Assembly (NCBI GenBank): GCA_035294305.1
Contig: DATGLD010000048.1
Location: 310,001 to 374,000 of the forward strand
Reading direction: 5' to 3'
DNA: 64,000 nt
From: DASRBN01 sp035294305
GTDB taxonomy: Bacteria > Chloroflexota > Ktedonobacteria > Ktedonobacterales > Ktedonobacteraceae
The position numbers and the translations under genes are program-made. The notes under the pieces are model-generated. The model did not search any database. It was not told the DNA's origin and was given only the letters and a program-made list of their open reading frames with translations. Shown one piece after another: positions 51,004-59,830 of this stretch (the first letter of the stretch is position 1; every line of letters begins with the position of its first letter).

Positions 51004-52465
51004 AGTGGCCGTCCCTCCTCTCGCGCGCGAGTGCTTCCAGGGTCTCAGGCTCATCCACCGAATGTGAGATACGTGCGGCCACCATGTTCGAGTGGGCAAC
51101 ATTTTTATTGAGCGCCAGTGGATCGCGACCAAGTTGCTGCTGAAAGAGGTCGATGAGGCAGGGCATGCAGAGATTGCCCTGGCAATCTCCAAGCATGGCA
51201 CCCGTGCGTCTTTTGAGGCCATCGAGCGTGGTCGGAGGGAGGGGACTGCGCATTGCGGCAAGTATTTCGCCGCGAGTAATGGAACGGCATAAGCAGACGA
51301 TATCACCCTCGTCCGGTTGGGCATTGGCCAGGTATTCGGGCAGCACTTCGATAAAATGATGACGCGGCAGGAGGTGAAGTTCATCACGCACCAGGCCAGC
51401 GACATAACGGCCAATAGCCGGTGAAGCGGAAAGTCCTGTGGAGCGAATGCCGGCCACATGGAGCATGCGCCGGCTGACGGTCGATGGGCCAATGATGTAA
51501 TCGCCCGTACTGCTCACTGCGCGCAGGCCCGCGAACTGGCGCACAGTTGGCACCCCTACCATTGCAGGCACGAGTTTACGAATGCCCGCGCGGATTTGCT
51601 GCAAGCCCTGCGCCGTGGTTGAGAGGTCGCTTTTTGAGGATACCTCTTCGGCGGTGGGCCCAAGCAGGACGCCCCCGAAGACAATAGGCGTGACGAGGAT
51701 GCCTTTTGAGATGCGATTCGGCACCGGCAAGATGATCTGGGAGACGCCTTGATCCTCCTCGACGATAATGAACTGGCCCTTACGGGGCGTCAGTCGGAAA
51801 GATGCATCGCCGGCGAGGTGGGCCACTTCGTCGGCCCACAGGCCAGCAGCGTTGATGACCATTGTGGCGGCAAAGTTCAAGCCTCCGCCTGTCCGTACCT
51901 GAATATGACCCGCTTCAACGGTGATATGCGAGACTGCCTGTTCCAGAAAAACTTGCGCGCCATTGAGGACGGCATTTTCGCAATACGCACGGGTCGTCCA
52001 GAATGGATCGATAACGCCCTCACCTTCGATCAGCACACCGCCCACGATCTCAGGATTGACGTAGGGAGCATTTTCAAGTATTTCGTCGCGGCTCAGACGT
52101 TGCAGGTTTACCCCGTTACGTTGAGCTTTGGGGATGATTTCGGCTTCGATGGTGCTGAGGTCTTCGTCGCTGACAGCCAGCATCAGCGCGCCGGTTTGCA
52201 GATAGGGGATGTGCAAGCTGTCGATGACATGCGGCCAGAGTTCGCGCGCTTCCGCCAACAGTCGCGCTTCGAGCGATCCGGGAGGGGCGTCAAAGCCGGT
52301 ATGGACGATGGCGCTGTTGGATTTGCTGGTGCCTTCACAAATATCGGGGTTGCGTTCCAGCAAGGCTACGTTTGCATCATAGCGTGCCAGCTCACGCAAG
52401 ATTGAGCAACCAACCACCCCACCACCGATTACGAGGACGTCGACATGCCGAATGTTCGTTTCCAT
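50996..52465 (-). CDS. GlpA-like FAD-dependent dehydrogenase with BFD-type [2Fe-2S] domain
   Basis: A 489-residue protein. The N-terminal DAO/glycerol-3-phosphate dehydrogenase fold has VDVLVIGGGVVGCSILRELARYDANVALLE and YLQTGALMLA, with GIRSTGLSASPAIGRYVA at the end of the domain. The C-terminal BFD-like domain has DIVCLCRSITRGEI and CQGNLCMPCLIDLF, whose cysteines fit a [2Fe-2S] site. It probably oxidises the phosphorylated product of the FGGY kinase and passes electrons through the small flavoprotein. The ATG at 52465 has a distant GGGAG. It is first in the operon. Confidence 0.88.
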   Translation of the reverse strand: METNIRHVDVLVIGGGVVGCSILRELARYDANVALLERNPDICEGTSKSNSAIVHTGFDAPPGSLEARLLAEARELWPHVIDSLHIPYLQTGALMLAVSDEDLSTIEAEIIPKAQRNGVNLQRLSRDEILENAPYVNPEIVGGVLIEGEGVIDPFWTTRAYCENAVLNGAQVFLEQAVSHITVEAGHIQVRTGGGLNFAATMVINAAGLWADEVAHLAGDASFRLTPRKGQFIIVEEDQGVSQIILPVPNRISKGILVTPIVFGGVLLGPTAEEVSSKSDLSTTAQGLQQIRAGIRKLVPAMVGVPTVRQFAGLRAVSSTGDYIIGPSTVSRRMLHVAGIRSTGLSASPAIGRYVAGLVRDELHLLPRHHFIEVLPEYLANAQPDEGDIVCLCRSITRGEILAAMRSPLPPTTLDGLKRRTGAMLGDCQGNLCMPCLIDLFQQQLGRDPLALNKNVAHSNMVAARISHSVDEPETLEALARERRDGHYG

Positions 52466-52773
52466 AAACGCTCGTATCTCCCTGAAAAGGATGTAGTTTG
52501 CTTGATTTTCAGGTTTCGGAACACGAAGGTGTGATAATTTCTGATGTAAGTATACATTTTAGATGATGATTTGTCAACATGTTTGAACAGAAAAGGGGCG
52601 CTTATGGATGAATATGCGTCAGCAGATGGTCTCTTCGTCCTCATCTCTATCAGCGTGCCATCAAGATGTATGAGCGCGCAGGAATTTATGCGCAAAAGAA
52701 CAGCAATGGAGAGCGCGAATTTCTGGAGATGAGAGGGAAAGCATCAGGTTTTTTGAAACCTGGCGAATTTTCC

Positions 52774-52873
52774 AACCGTATGGGGAATGCTGTAGAGGCA
52801 GTACCGTGCTTGTACGGGGGCCCCCAAGAGAAACAGGCGCCAGGCTCTGTCCTACAGCATAGCCCGTATGGTT
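52774..52873. repeat. MITE-like element R3, copy 2
   Basis: The ends AACCGTATGGGGAATGCTGT and GCATAGCCCGTATGGTT pair over about 20 bp with few mismatches. The interior has ACAGGCGCCAGGCTCTGTCC, like copy 1. Its right end supplies the TAA stop of the ABM-domain gene. Before it, 52560-52773 has a short frame (QRAIKMYERAGIYAQKNSNG) that may be a decayed gene end. Confidence 0.55.
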
Positions 52874-53159
52874 AGCTCAAAACTTCGGCGGTATAACGGG
52901 TTGTAACCGAGGGGTCTTCTTGCTGGCGGGCAGGGCCGCCGTGATGCTGGCGGAAGAGGTCATGCCGCAGATATTCGTCTACTGCTTCCTTTGACTCCCA
53001 GCGGGAGACGCCGAGAACGGTGCCGTCCTCCGCGGTCCACAATTCGAATCCCAGGAAGCCGCTGAAGCGCTTCATGCCGGGAAGGGCACGCTTAAAACCT
53101 TCGAGTACCTGCTGGCGGTGTTCCGCGGGTACAGCTATTTTGTTGACCACAATGTACAT
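52872..53159 (-). CDS. antibiotic biosynthesis monooxygenase (ABM/HmoA-like) protein
   Basis: A 95-residue dimeric alpha/beta-barrel type protein: MYIVVNKIAVPAEHRQQVLEGFKRA, FSGFLGFELWTAEDGTVLGVSRWESKEAVDEYL. The family includes quinol monooxygenases and IsdG/HmoA-type heme oxygenases. The NKI start and the FxGFxGF motif are closer to the heme-degrading branch, but the function is not proven. The ATG at 53159 follows CAAGGAGAAAATAACA. The stop codon is formed at the edge of element R3 copy 2. Confidence 0.82.
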   Translation of the reverse strand: MYIVVNKIAVPAEHRQQVLEGFKRALPGMKRFSGFLGFELWTAEDGTVLGVSRWESKEAVDEYLRHDLFRQHHGGPARQQEDPSVTTRYTAEVLS

Positions 53160-53378
53160 TGTTATTTTCTCCTTGTATGAGTTTTGCGCGAATTTTTTGG
53201 TGGGCCGCATAGTCGTTTCGGACTAATTGGCTCCAATTGGATTATAGCAAAGTTTTGCTGGGAATGGCTCTTGACAGGGAGGGAACTGCGGCGTAATTTG
53301 AGAATGAGCATGAGTATTCGTCTACGTGAGTGAATCAGGTGATTTGCGCTATCTTTTTGCCTTGAAAGAAGAAGCTTT

Positions 53379-53747
53379 ATGAGTGTATGGCTCTTTCTCT
53401 TGCTGGTGTGTGTCCTGCTGATTGCCGTCATCCTGGCCCTTTTCTGGCATCCTCAGCGTTTCCGGACAAGAACGAATACATTTGCTGATCGCAGGAGTAG
53501 TGATTTTGTTTTCCGTGATGATGAGCGATACTGGTATGCGGGGGTCTTTTACAATAATCCCGACGATCCGGCTCTGTTTGTCCCGAAGCGATTCGGTCTG
53601 GGATGGACCTTGAATTTTGGCCATCCGCAGGCAAAGTTCATCCTGATTGGGACACTGCTGGTGGTGCTGCTGTTTGGAGTTCTCTTGCCTGTGCTCTCCT
53701 CTGGCCTGGCACCTGCTGGATGCCATACATTTGGATGCTCGCCGTAG
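53379..53747 (+). CDS. DUF5808 membrane protein, copy 1
   Basis: A 122-residue protein with an N-terminal membrane helix (VWLFLLLVCVLLIAVILALF), the DUF5808-type core (DDERYWYAGVFYNNPDDPALFVPKRFGLGWTLNFGHP) and a C-terminal membrane helix (ILIGTLLVVLLFGVLLPVL). In other bacteria this domain occurs at the ends of small multi-helix membrane proteins; its function is unknown. It is first in a plus-strand run with HAD, Nudix, GNAT and a second DUF5808 gene, 29 bp before the HAD gene. Confidence 0.75.
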   Translation: MSVWLFLLLVCVLLIAVILALFWHPQRFRTRTNTFADRRSSDFVFRDDERYWYAGVFYNNPDDPALFVPKRFGLGWTLNFGHPQAKFILIGTLLVVLLFGVLLPVLSSGLAPAGCHTFGCSP

Positions 53748-53776
53748 CCATAAACGCTGAATAGAAAGGGGATAGG

Positions 53777-54451
53777 ATGCGCTACCATCTCTTGATCGAT
53801 GCCGACGATACGCTGTGGGAGAACAATATTTACTTTGAACGGGCGATTCATGAATTTATTGAGTTTCTCAATCACTCGCGCCTGACGCCGGACGAGGTAC
53901 GAGCGGTGATCGACGAGTTTGAACGAGCCAACGGCATCGGATCGGCAAATTTCACTAAAAGCCTGGAGGAGACCTACCGGCACCTGGCGGAAAATGAGTT
54001 TCACGAAGAGGACCTGCAGCACGTGCACAAGTTTGGAGAACAGATTCGCGTGCACCCGTTAGAACTCCTCGATGGCGTCGAAGAAACACTGGAGTATTTA
54101 TCGGGGCGGCATGATCTGATTCTGCTGACGAAAGGCAACCGTGAGGAACAATTATTTAAGGTCGAGCAGTCGGGCGTGGAGCGGTTTTTCCGGGAGGTGG
54201 TCGTGGCACATGAGAAAAATGTAGCGACCTATGAGGAGATTGTGCGCCGCCTGGGGCTTGATGCAAATATGACCTGGATGATCGGCAATTCTCCGCGTTC
54301 TGATATTAACCCCGCGCTGGCTGCTGGATTGCGCGCGGTGTTTGTTCCACACCCTCATACGTGGCACATGGAGCATGAAGAGGTGACGCCTGTAGACGAT
54401 GGAAGGCTGCTGACGCTCTCACGTTTCGCGGAACTGCGGAATTACTTTTAG
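53777..54451 (+). CDS. HAD-superfamily hydrolase
   Basis: A 224-residue HAD phosphatase: LIDADDTLWENN (motif I nucleophile and acid), LILLTKGNREEQ (motif II Thr), HEKN (motif III Lys) and GNSPRSDINPALAAG (motif IV Asp). All four motifs are present, so it should be an active phosphohydrolase. The helical cap is at about 20-95. The substrate is unknown. The ATG at 53777 follows AAAGGGGATAGG. It is 24 bp upstream of the Nudix gene and likely cotranscribed. Confidence 0.9.
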   Translation: MRYHLLIDADDTLWENNIYFERAIHEFIEFLNHSRLTPDEVRAVIDEFERANGIGSANFTKSLEETYRHLAENEFHEEDLQHVHKFGEQIRVHPLELLDGVEETLEYLSGRHDLILLTKGNREEQLFKVEQSGVERFFREVVVAHEKNVATYEEIVRRLGLDANMTWMIGNSPRSDINPALAAGLRAVFVPHPHTWHMEHEEVTPVDDGRLLTLSRFAELRNYF

Positions 54452-54475
54452 ATTTCAAGGGAGAAGATCGCTTCT

Positions 54476-54910
54476 ATGAAAGCAGGATATGATTATCCCG
54501 GTGTAGGGGTGGGGGCGATGGTTTTCAACCAGGAGGGGAAAGTGTTTCTGGCAAAGCGCGGCCCACGGGCCTGGAATGAACAGGGAACCTGGGAGTTTCC
54601 GGGTGGGAAGGTTTCTTTTAAGGAAACGCTTGCGCATGCCATTGTACGGGAATTTGAGGAAGAATATGGGATGACGATTGAATTGATCGACCTGCTGGGA
54701 GTCAATGACCATATCCTGGAAGCCGAACACTGGGTTTCACCAACATTTATAGCGCGCTTTGTTGGCGGCACACCTACGATTCTTGAGCCTGAGAAGTGCT
54801 CAGAGATCGGGTGGTTCGCGCTTTCGAGCCTGCCTGAGCCACTTTCGGTGGTGACGCAGGAGGATGTGCGAATCTACCGGGCGAAATATGGCGAGAAGAG
54901 TGTGCGGTGA
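54476..54910 (+). CDS. Nudix hydrolase
   Basis: A 144-residue enzyme with a complete Nudix box at about 44-66 (GKVSFKETLAHAIVREFEEEYG), preceded by AWNEQGTWEFPGG. The opening GVGAMVFNQEGKVFLAKRGP and the short length resemble MutT-type sanitisers of oxidised or unusual nucleotides. The substrate is not set by sequence. The ATG at 54476 follows AAGGGAGAAGATCG. It sits between HAD and GNAT genes in the same direction. Confidence 0.92.
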   Translation: MKAGYDYPGVGVGAMVFNQEGKVFLAKRGPRAWNEQGTWEFPGGKVSFKETLAHAIVREFEEEYGMTIELIDLLGVNDHILEAEHWVSPTFIARFVGGTPTILEPEKCSEIGWFALSSLPEPLSVVTQEDVRIYRAKYGEKSVR

Positions 54911-54947
54911 TTTTTGCATGTAAGGGGAAACGAGGGAGGACGGATTA

Positions 54948-55811
54948 GTGAATATCAGAACGTACAAGCAGGCCGGTGATTTTCTTGCACGGGCGCAGGC
55001 GGAACTGGAACGCAACGAGATATTGAACAATCTGCTACTTGGTATCGCGCTGCGCCTGCAAAAGTTCCCCGAGCATATTAAGGTGCCGCCTTACCTGGCA
55101 ACGGTCGAAGATGAGGGAGAACTGATCGTGGCGGCATTGATGACGCCCCCTTTCAGGCTGGTGGTAACGAGTAACCTGGTTGATTCTTTTGGCGAAGCGC
55201 CTTCGCTGATCATTCACAATCTGCGTGAGGATGGATGGACGGTTCCGGGGGTGATAGGCCCGTCTTACCTCTCGCATCTCTTTGCTGAGACATGGGCCAG
55301 TCTGACGGGCGAAAAGGCTCACATACGCACACACGAACGGCTCTTTGAGTTGACGCACGTCATCGCACCGCATCCAGGGCCGGGCCGATTGCGAGTCGCG
55401 ACTTCGGATGATACGGCGCTGGTGGCCGGCTGGGTGAAAGCCTTTCTGCAAGAGGCGCTACGAGAGTCTATCAGTGATGGGGAGGCGGATTCTCTAGCGC
55501 GGAGGCGAATCGGCAACCATGAATTCTACCTGTGGGAGTTGCCGGATGGGGCTATTGTTTCGATGCTAAACACGACGCGCCCGGTTGGGCATATTATCAG
55601 CATCAGTTTTGTTTACACGCCACCGGAATTGCGGGGGCAGGGATACGCTTCGCGTAGTGTTGCGGCTCTTAGCCAGCACTTGCTTGATAGTGGTTGGGAA
55701 CGATGTAGCCTCTTTACCGATCTTTCCAATCCGACCTCGAATAGCATTTACCAGCGCATAGGCTACCGGGCGGTGTGCGATTTTAATGAATATGATTTTT
55801 CGCAGGGATAG
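54948..55811 (+). CDS. GNAT-family N-acetyltransferase
   Basis: A 287-residue protein. The C-terminal GNAT fold has the acetyl-CoA motif VYTPPELRGQGYASRSVAALSQHLL, followed by CSLFTDLSNPTSNSIYQRIGYRAV. The N-terminal half (about 1-140) is a degenerate second GNAT-like or helical domain. This is the type found in many stand-alone acetyltransferases of unknown substrate. The start is the GTG at 54948 after GGGAGGACGGATTA. Confidence 0.88.
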   Translation: MNIRTYKQAGDFLARAQAELERNEILNNLLLGIALRLQKFPEHIKVPPYLATVEDEGELIVAALMTPPFRLVVTSNLVDSFGEAPSLIIHNLREDGWTVPGVIGPSYLSHLFAETWASLTGEKAHIRTHERLFELTHVIAPHPGPGRLRVATSDDTALVAGWVKAFLQEALRESISDGEADSLARRRIGNHEFYLWELPDGAIVSMLNTTRPVGHIISISFVYTPPELRGQGYASRSVAALSQHLLDSGWERCSLFTDLSNPTSNSIYQRIGYRAVCDFNEYDFSQG

Positions 55812-55890
55812 TCCGATTTGCATAACAGGCAAAACGGCATCATAATCAAATCGATATGGCTGAAACGTGTGTTGCAAAGGAGCTAAGAGT

Positions 55891-56187
55891 ATGGCAAAGA
55901 GGAAAAAGAGGGGCAAATTTCTGAGTCCGGGTAACATTCTTTGGTTTGTGGTGCTTGTGGCGCTATTCGGGTTAGCGATTAACCAGCAATTGCTCCTGCC
56001 GCCTGAAGAACGCACCTGGCATGGCTCTGTCTTGGGCATTCCGTATGATTTCCGCGTGCCGACAATTGAGAAGCTGCGCGCTACGCTCTGGAATAAAGAT
56101 AATCCGCAGCTGCTGGTGCCAAGAGCATTTGGGATGGGTTGGACGATCAATTTTTATCCGCTGTTTCATCCACAGAGTGATAGCTAA
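55891..56187 (+). CDS. DUF5808 protein, copy 2
   Basis: A 98-residue protein with a basic start (MAKRKKRGKFL), one membrane helix (NILWFVVLVALFGLAINQ) and a DUF5808-like core (RTWHGSVLGIPYDFRVPT, ATLWNKDNPQLLVPRAFGMGWTINFYP). It shares the NPxxxxPRxFGxGWTxNF motif with the protein at 53379. The ATG at 55891 follows AAAGGAGCTAAGAGT. It ends the plus-strand run; repeat R1 copy 5 follows. Confidence 0.72.
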   Translation: MAKRKKRGKFLSPGNILWFVVLVALFGLAINQQLLLPPEERTWHGSVLGIPYDFRVPTIEKLRATLWNKDNPQLLVPRAFGMGWTINFYPLFHPQSDS

Positions 56188-56210
56188 CGAGTAACAACCG
56201 GAATGTAGAG

Positions 56211-56318
56211 GGTTTTGACAAAATGGCTGGTGCCCTGTAGGGTGGATCAATCGGCTCCTACGGCCACACCGCAGGCCAGGACTGATCGGGCCGTGCCGGC
56301 AAAAGAGTTTGTCATAGT
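56211..56318 (+). repeat. dispersed palindromic repeat R1, copy 5
   Basis: The left end GGTTTTGACAAAATGGCTGG pairs loosely with the right end GAGTTTGTCATAG. The core is reduced (GGATCAATCGGCTCCTACGG, GACTGATCGGG). It separates the convergent DUF5808 and YjbQ genes. Confidence 0.5.
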
Positions 56319-56322
56319 CTCC

Positions 56323-56712
56323 CTAAAAGCTTGCAATATGGACCGTGCGTTGTCGTGGCCCATCCAGTTCAACCAGGATGATGCGCTGCCATGTGCCTAA
56401 AAGTAGCCGGCGGTTTTGAAAGGGTATGGCGAGGGATGGGCCGATGATGGATGAGATAAGGTGATCGGGCGCGTGGGCGGGGTCGTGCGGGTGACGATAG
56501 GACATCTGCGGCAACAGATGGCGCAGTGCGGCCAGGAGGTCAAGGTCGGTTCCAGGGTCGAGGTCTGCGGTGGTCAGCGCGCAAGTTGTATGGGCGGCGA
56601 AGACGACGCAGACGCCGCTTTCTGTGTGTGCCTCTCGCAAGTAGGTTTCTACGGTTTCAGTTATGTCAACTACTTGATCTTTTTTGTTTGTTTTAATGGT
56701 GACAGTCTTCAT
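56323..56712 (-). CDS. YjbQ (UPF0047) family protein
   Basis: A 129-residue protein of the YjbQ family: DITETVETYLREAHTESGVCVVFAAHTTCALTTADLDPGTDLDLLAALRHLLP, then HDPAHAPDHLISSIIGPSLAIPFQNRRLLLGTWQRIILVELDGPRQRTVHI. The conserved HTT, HxxxDAPxH-like and GxWQ motifs are present. Some members show secondary thiamine-phosphate synthase activity when overproduced; the natural role is open. The interval 56713-57424 upstream holds no gene I can support. Confidence 0.9.
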   Translation of the reverse strand: MKTVTIKTNKKDQVVDITETVETYLREAHTESGVCVVFAAHTTCALTTADLDPGTDLDLLAALRHLLPQMSYRHPHDPAHAPDHLISSIIGPSLAIPFQNRRLLLGTWQRIILVELDGPRQRTVHIASF

Positions 56713-57424
56713 TGGTTATCCTCGACAATGGAACTCGCGGGCGACCTCAAGGGTACGCCCTTACTATGATACGAGTAGCTCACAGCGCTCTAGTTTATCA
56801 AGTGTTCCTCTGGGCATATTATAAGAAACGCAGGCAATCGTTGGCATATTGGATGAGGAAGTTCTTTAGTTTGCTGACACCAGTTTCGCAAAGTAGCTCG
56901 GCTCATTCCACAAAGCATGGGCCATGGTACTCCTCTCTTCTACCTGGAAGATATTCTCAGCAACTGCGAATATCTCTACCGTAAGGCCAGTTCCTTCGAG
57001 CAACAAGAGAAAAAACGTTCGAGAGATGCTGCTCTGGCACGATGGTGATCAAAAATACCTGTGGGGCCCATCCATTGACTGCGCTTTGTATAAAATGGTT
57101 CTATCCAATCCATTGTTGTTCCTCTGATGTGCTTTCTACCCGGTTTTTTCCAGTTTTACACTGGTGATTATATCAAATGCTGGATGCTTTTATGGGTTTT
57201 CATAAAATGGTCTGGTAAGGGATGCGGGGAAGATAGTGCAGGATGGATTTCACTAACCATGGGTATTAGCAGTAGGGACTGGACGGAATTTGCGGTGGAT
57301 GAGTGACGGGAAAGATTGCTAAACGCATTTGCCGCCGATGGCTGATAGGATGCGCTTTTGCCTGTGCAGCGTTGTAAGATAGTACAATGGAGAGTGCAGG
57401 GCTAATCATGAAGCGCTGTATATA

Positions 57425-57505
57425 ATGCGTTTTAACAAAATAACCCGGCCAAGGACGCGGGGCCGATTCATCGCCCTGTTGCTGGTGTATTTTGTTAAAT
57501 CGCAT
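57425..57505 (+). repeat. dispersed palindromic repeat R1, copy 6
   Basis: The clearest terminal inverted repeats of the family: ATGCGTTTTAACAAAATA at the left and its complement TATTTTGTTAAATCGCAT at the right (one mismatch). The core is short (GGGGCCGATTCATCGCCCTG). It sits 33 bp before the cyanophycinase-like ATG. Confidence 0.7.
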
Positions 57506-57538
57506 AAATATCTACGAAATAGAGAGTGAGGAGATGGT

Positions 57539-58249
57539 ATGACAGGATACATTCTCTTGGAAGGCGGGGCCGAATTTGGTGGGAAGATGGCCGAACCGGA
57601 TACGCGAGCAATTGAACTGGCAGGGGGGCCAGGTACGTTGATCAGCATTATTCCCACCGCAGCTGCTCCCGATAATAATTGGCAGCGCGCGGGTAGCAAC
57701 GGTGTCAGATGGTTTCAGAGCCTGGGGGCAACGCGAGTTGAGCTGGTTCCTCTTATCGATAAGGTTACGGCCAATGATGCGGCCATCGCAGATGTGATTC
57801 GCCAGTCGCGCTTGATTTATATGCTGGGCGGCTTTACCGGCTACCTGGGCGAGACATTGTCCAATAGCCTCAGCTGGCAGGCTATGCTTCAAGCTTACGA
57901 GGCCGGAGCGGTCATCGCGGGCAGCAGTGCGGGCGCGATGGTTCTATGCCAGTATTACTATGATCCTGCCAGGTCTCAGGCTTCTCAGGGATTGGGGCTT
58001 GTGCCGAATAGTTGTGTGCTACCGCATCACAATACTTTTGGCAAGGGTTGGGCCAAACTTTTAACGCGGTATCTGCCTGATGCTGTATTGTTGGGTATCG
58101 ATGAGCGAACGGGGATGACTGATGATGGCGGTGATGTCAGGAAGACCGATTGGCGTGTTTATGGCGAGGGCGTGGTGAGCATCTATCGTGGTGGGCAGGC
58201 GACTGAGTATGAGGCTGGCAAGAGCTTCAAAGATGATTTTGTGTCCTGA
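57539..58249 (+). CDS. cyanophycinase-like S51 serine peptidase/glutamine amidotransferase-like protein
   Basis: A 236-residue protein of the S51 type: YILLEGGAEFGG, YMLGGFTGYL, then the nucleophile elbow AVIAGSSAGAMVL with Ser130, and LGLVPNSCVLPHHNTFGKGW and LLGIDERTGM. These match cyanophycinase and dipeptidase E-like enzymes. Whether it cleaves cyanophycin is open, as no cyanophycin synthetase is in the window. The ATG at 57539 follows GTGAGGAGATGGT. Confidence 0.85.
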   Translation: MTGYILLEGGAEFGGKMAEPDTRAIELAGGPGTLISIIPTAAAPDNNWQRAGSNGVRWFQSLGATRVELVPLIDKVTANDAAIADVIRQSRLIYMLGGFTGYLGETLSNSLSWQAMLQAYEAGAVIAGSSAGAMVLCQYYYDPARSQASQGLGLVPNSCVLPHHNTFGKGWAKLLTRYLPDAVLLGIDERTGMTDDGGDVRKTDWRVYGEGVVSIYRGGQATEYEAGKSFKDDFVS

Positions 58250-58251
58250 TA

Positions 58252-58292
58252 AAAAGAGGTGAGCATAACGCAGGCATATGCTCACCTCTTTT
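58252..58292. terminator. bidirectional terminator, 16-bp perfect stem
   Basis: Arms AAAAGAGGTGAGCATA (58252-58267) and its complement (58277-58292) with a 9-nt loop lie between the convergent cyanophycinase-like and S53 peptidase genes. The stem ends in T-runs in both directions. Confidence 0.85.
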
Positions 58293-58307
58293 CCATGAGA
58301 TGCTAGC

Positions 58308-59678
58308 TTATTTTCCGACCAGGGCATGAATGAGTTGCGCGGCATCGGGTGTACCCCAGCCGGTGACGAAGTCCCAACCGGGTCCGGCGTTGTAGCCCTG
58401 AATGCCGTGGCTGCTATTGTTGCCCGTCAGAATGTCGTGATAGAGGGTGTTGTACTGCGAACCCGCTCCCAGAGCATAGAGTTGTGGATTCAGGAAGCCG
58501 AGCGGATGGCCGGCGAACTGGTTGGCGTCGGCAATGATACCGGCCCACTGCGGCGACCCCTCGCTGGTGCCACCGATGAAGTACCAGGTTCCGGTTCCCA
58601 GGAAACTGCCGTAAATCAGAATGGACGTATTGGGGTCAGCATTATAGGAGATGTCGGGTAAGCCACGATGGTTGTTCAACTGGCTCTGGATGGAGGGGGG
58701 CAGGTAGCTTACCTCGTAGTCTGGTTCCGCGAAGTACTGGCTGATGCCGCCACCGGATCCGCTCCAGCCTACCTCTGACTGGTAATTGCCCTGAGTATCG
58801 GCGGTAAGGCTGGTGCCACCCACTGCCGTCACATAGGGAGACGAGGCGGGATAGTTGACAGTGGGGAACGGATAGATATTACCATGTGTATCGGGATTGC
58901 CCACACCTGAGTCACCAGATGAGGAGAAGATTGTGACATTTTTCTTTGCGGCGTCGGCATAAAAGTTCTCGAAGTCGCTAAGCACCTTTAAGCCTTTCTT
59001 ATTGGCGAAGAGCGTATTTTCGGTGGTGGCCCAGCTCTGCGAGATGATGTTGCCGAGCTTATGCTTGAGGGCGTACTTTTCCAGCTTTAAGAATTGCGGC
59101 ATACCAGGAACGCCCTGGGTTTCCGCAACCGGGCTGGTCATGAGGACGATATTCGCGCCGGGAGCCATGGCATGCGCCCATTCGACATCCAGTGAGGTCT
59201 CATATGCCCAGGAGACCATGGTTTGATCGTGTGGATCCCATGGTTTCGTGCCAAGTGGATGAAGCACCTGGAAGGATGGCGGATCTGGCAGACCATAACC
59301 AGCATCGAAGGTCTTCAGGTCATTCTGGATTGTAGGGCTGCCATAGGAGTCGATGATAACGATAGTCTGGCCGGTGCCGTCATACCCGGCATTGAGAATC
59401 GGATTGAGGTCGTAGGCAGTGCGCATTTCCTGCGGACTGTAGCAGGGATGGTGATACTGCGACCGACACTGAGAATCCGTGGGTGGAGTGGACGAATTTG
59501 GCCCGGCAGTGACCAGGGCGGGCAGCTTCGGGTTGAAAGAGATGTTTCTTGTCGTAGTGGTAGCGGCCCAGGCGGTGCTGGTAGCGGCAAAAATAGACAA
59601 GAGGCTGATGGTAATGGCTATGACGAAAGACACGATGGAAACGTGTTCGCGAGCCGTGGCGCGGGTTGAGTGAATCAA
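58308..59678 (-). CDS. secreted S53 (sedolisin/kumamolisin-type) serine peptidase, copy 1
   Basis: About 456 residues. A signal peptide (SFVIAITISLLSIFAATSTAWA) is followed almost directly by the catalytic domain (CYSPQEMRTAYDLNPIL). The catalytic Glu and Asp are in YETSLDVEWAHAMAPG, SSGDSG carries the oxyanion Asp, and the nucleophile is in GGTSEGSP. The long activation prodomain of classical sedolisins is missing. The start is taken as the TTG at 59678, spaced from AGGGGGAAAAC; the longer frame to 59759 crosses the promoter. It is nearly identical in domain sequence to the gene at 61254-62627. Confidence 0.9.
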   Translation of the reverse strand: MIHSTRATAREHVSIVSFVIAITISLLSIFAATSTAWAATTTTRNISFNPKLPALVTAGPNSSTPPTDSQCRSQYHHPCYSPQEMRTAYDLNPILNAGYDGTGQTIVIIDSYGSPTIQNDLKTFDAGYGLPDPPSFQVLHPLGTKPWDPHDQTMVSWAYETSLDVEWAHAMAPGANIVLMTSPVAETQGVPGMPQFLKLEKYALKHKLGNIISQSWATTENTLFANKKGLKVLSDFENFYADAAKKNVTIFSSSGDSGVGNPDTHGNIYPFPTVNYPASSPYVTAVGGTSLTADTQGNYQSEVGWSGSGGGISQYFAEPDYEVSYLPPSIQSQLNNHRGLPDISYNADPNTSILIYGSFLGTGTWYFIGGTSEGSPQWAGIIADANQFAGHPLGFLNPQLYALGAGSQYNTLYHDILTGNNSSHGIQGYNAGPGWDFVTGWGTPDAAQLIHALVGK

Positions 59679-59739
59679 AGTTTTCCCCCTGTGAATGGCC
59701 CTTCTGGCGACGGAAGAGCTAAAATAAAAGGATACAAGA

Positions 59740-59769
59740 AGCATACCCTTCAAACTCAAGGATTGTCAA
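59740..59769 (-). promoter_or_regulatory. promoter of S53 peptidase copy 1
   Basis: TTGACA (59769-59764), an 18-bp spacer and TATGCT (59745-59740) on the minus strand. The arrangement is the same as upstream of copy 2. Confidence 0.6.
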
Positions 59770-59830
59770 GGGAAAACGGGCTGCGTTCTCCATCTTTCGG
59801 GGAATTGGGGACGACCTACCCCTGGGCGCG

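Noticed and set aside
52666..52875. Short frame before the ABM gene
   Set aside because: Its second half is element R3; only about 25 residues look protein-like, so at most it is a decayed gene end.
56713..57424. Two short plus-strand frames in the largest gap of the 3' half
   Set aside because: They have no ribosome site, no family and composition like noncoding DNA.
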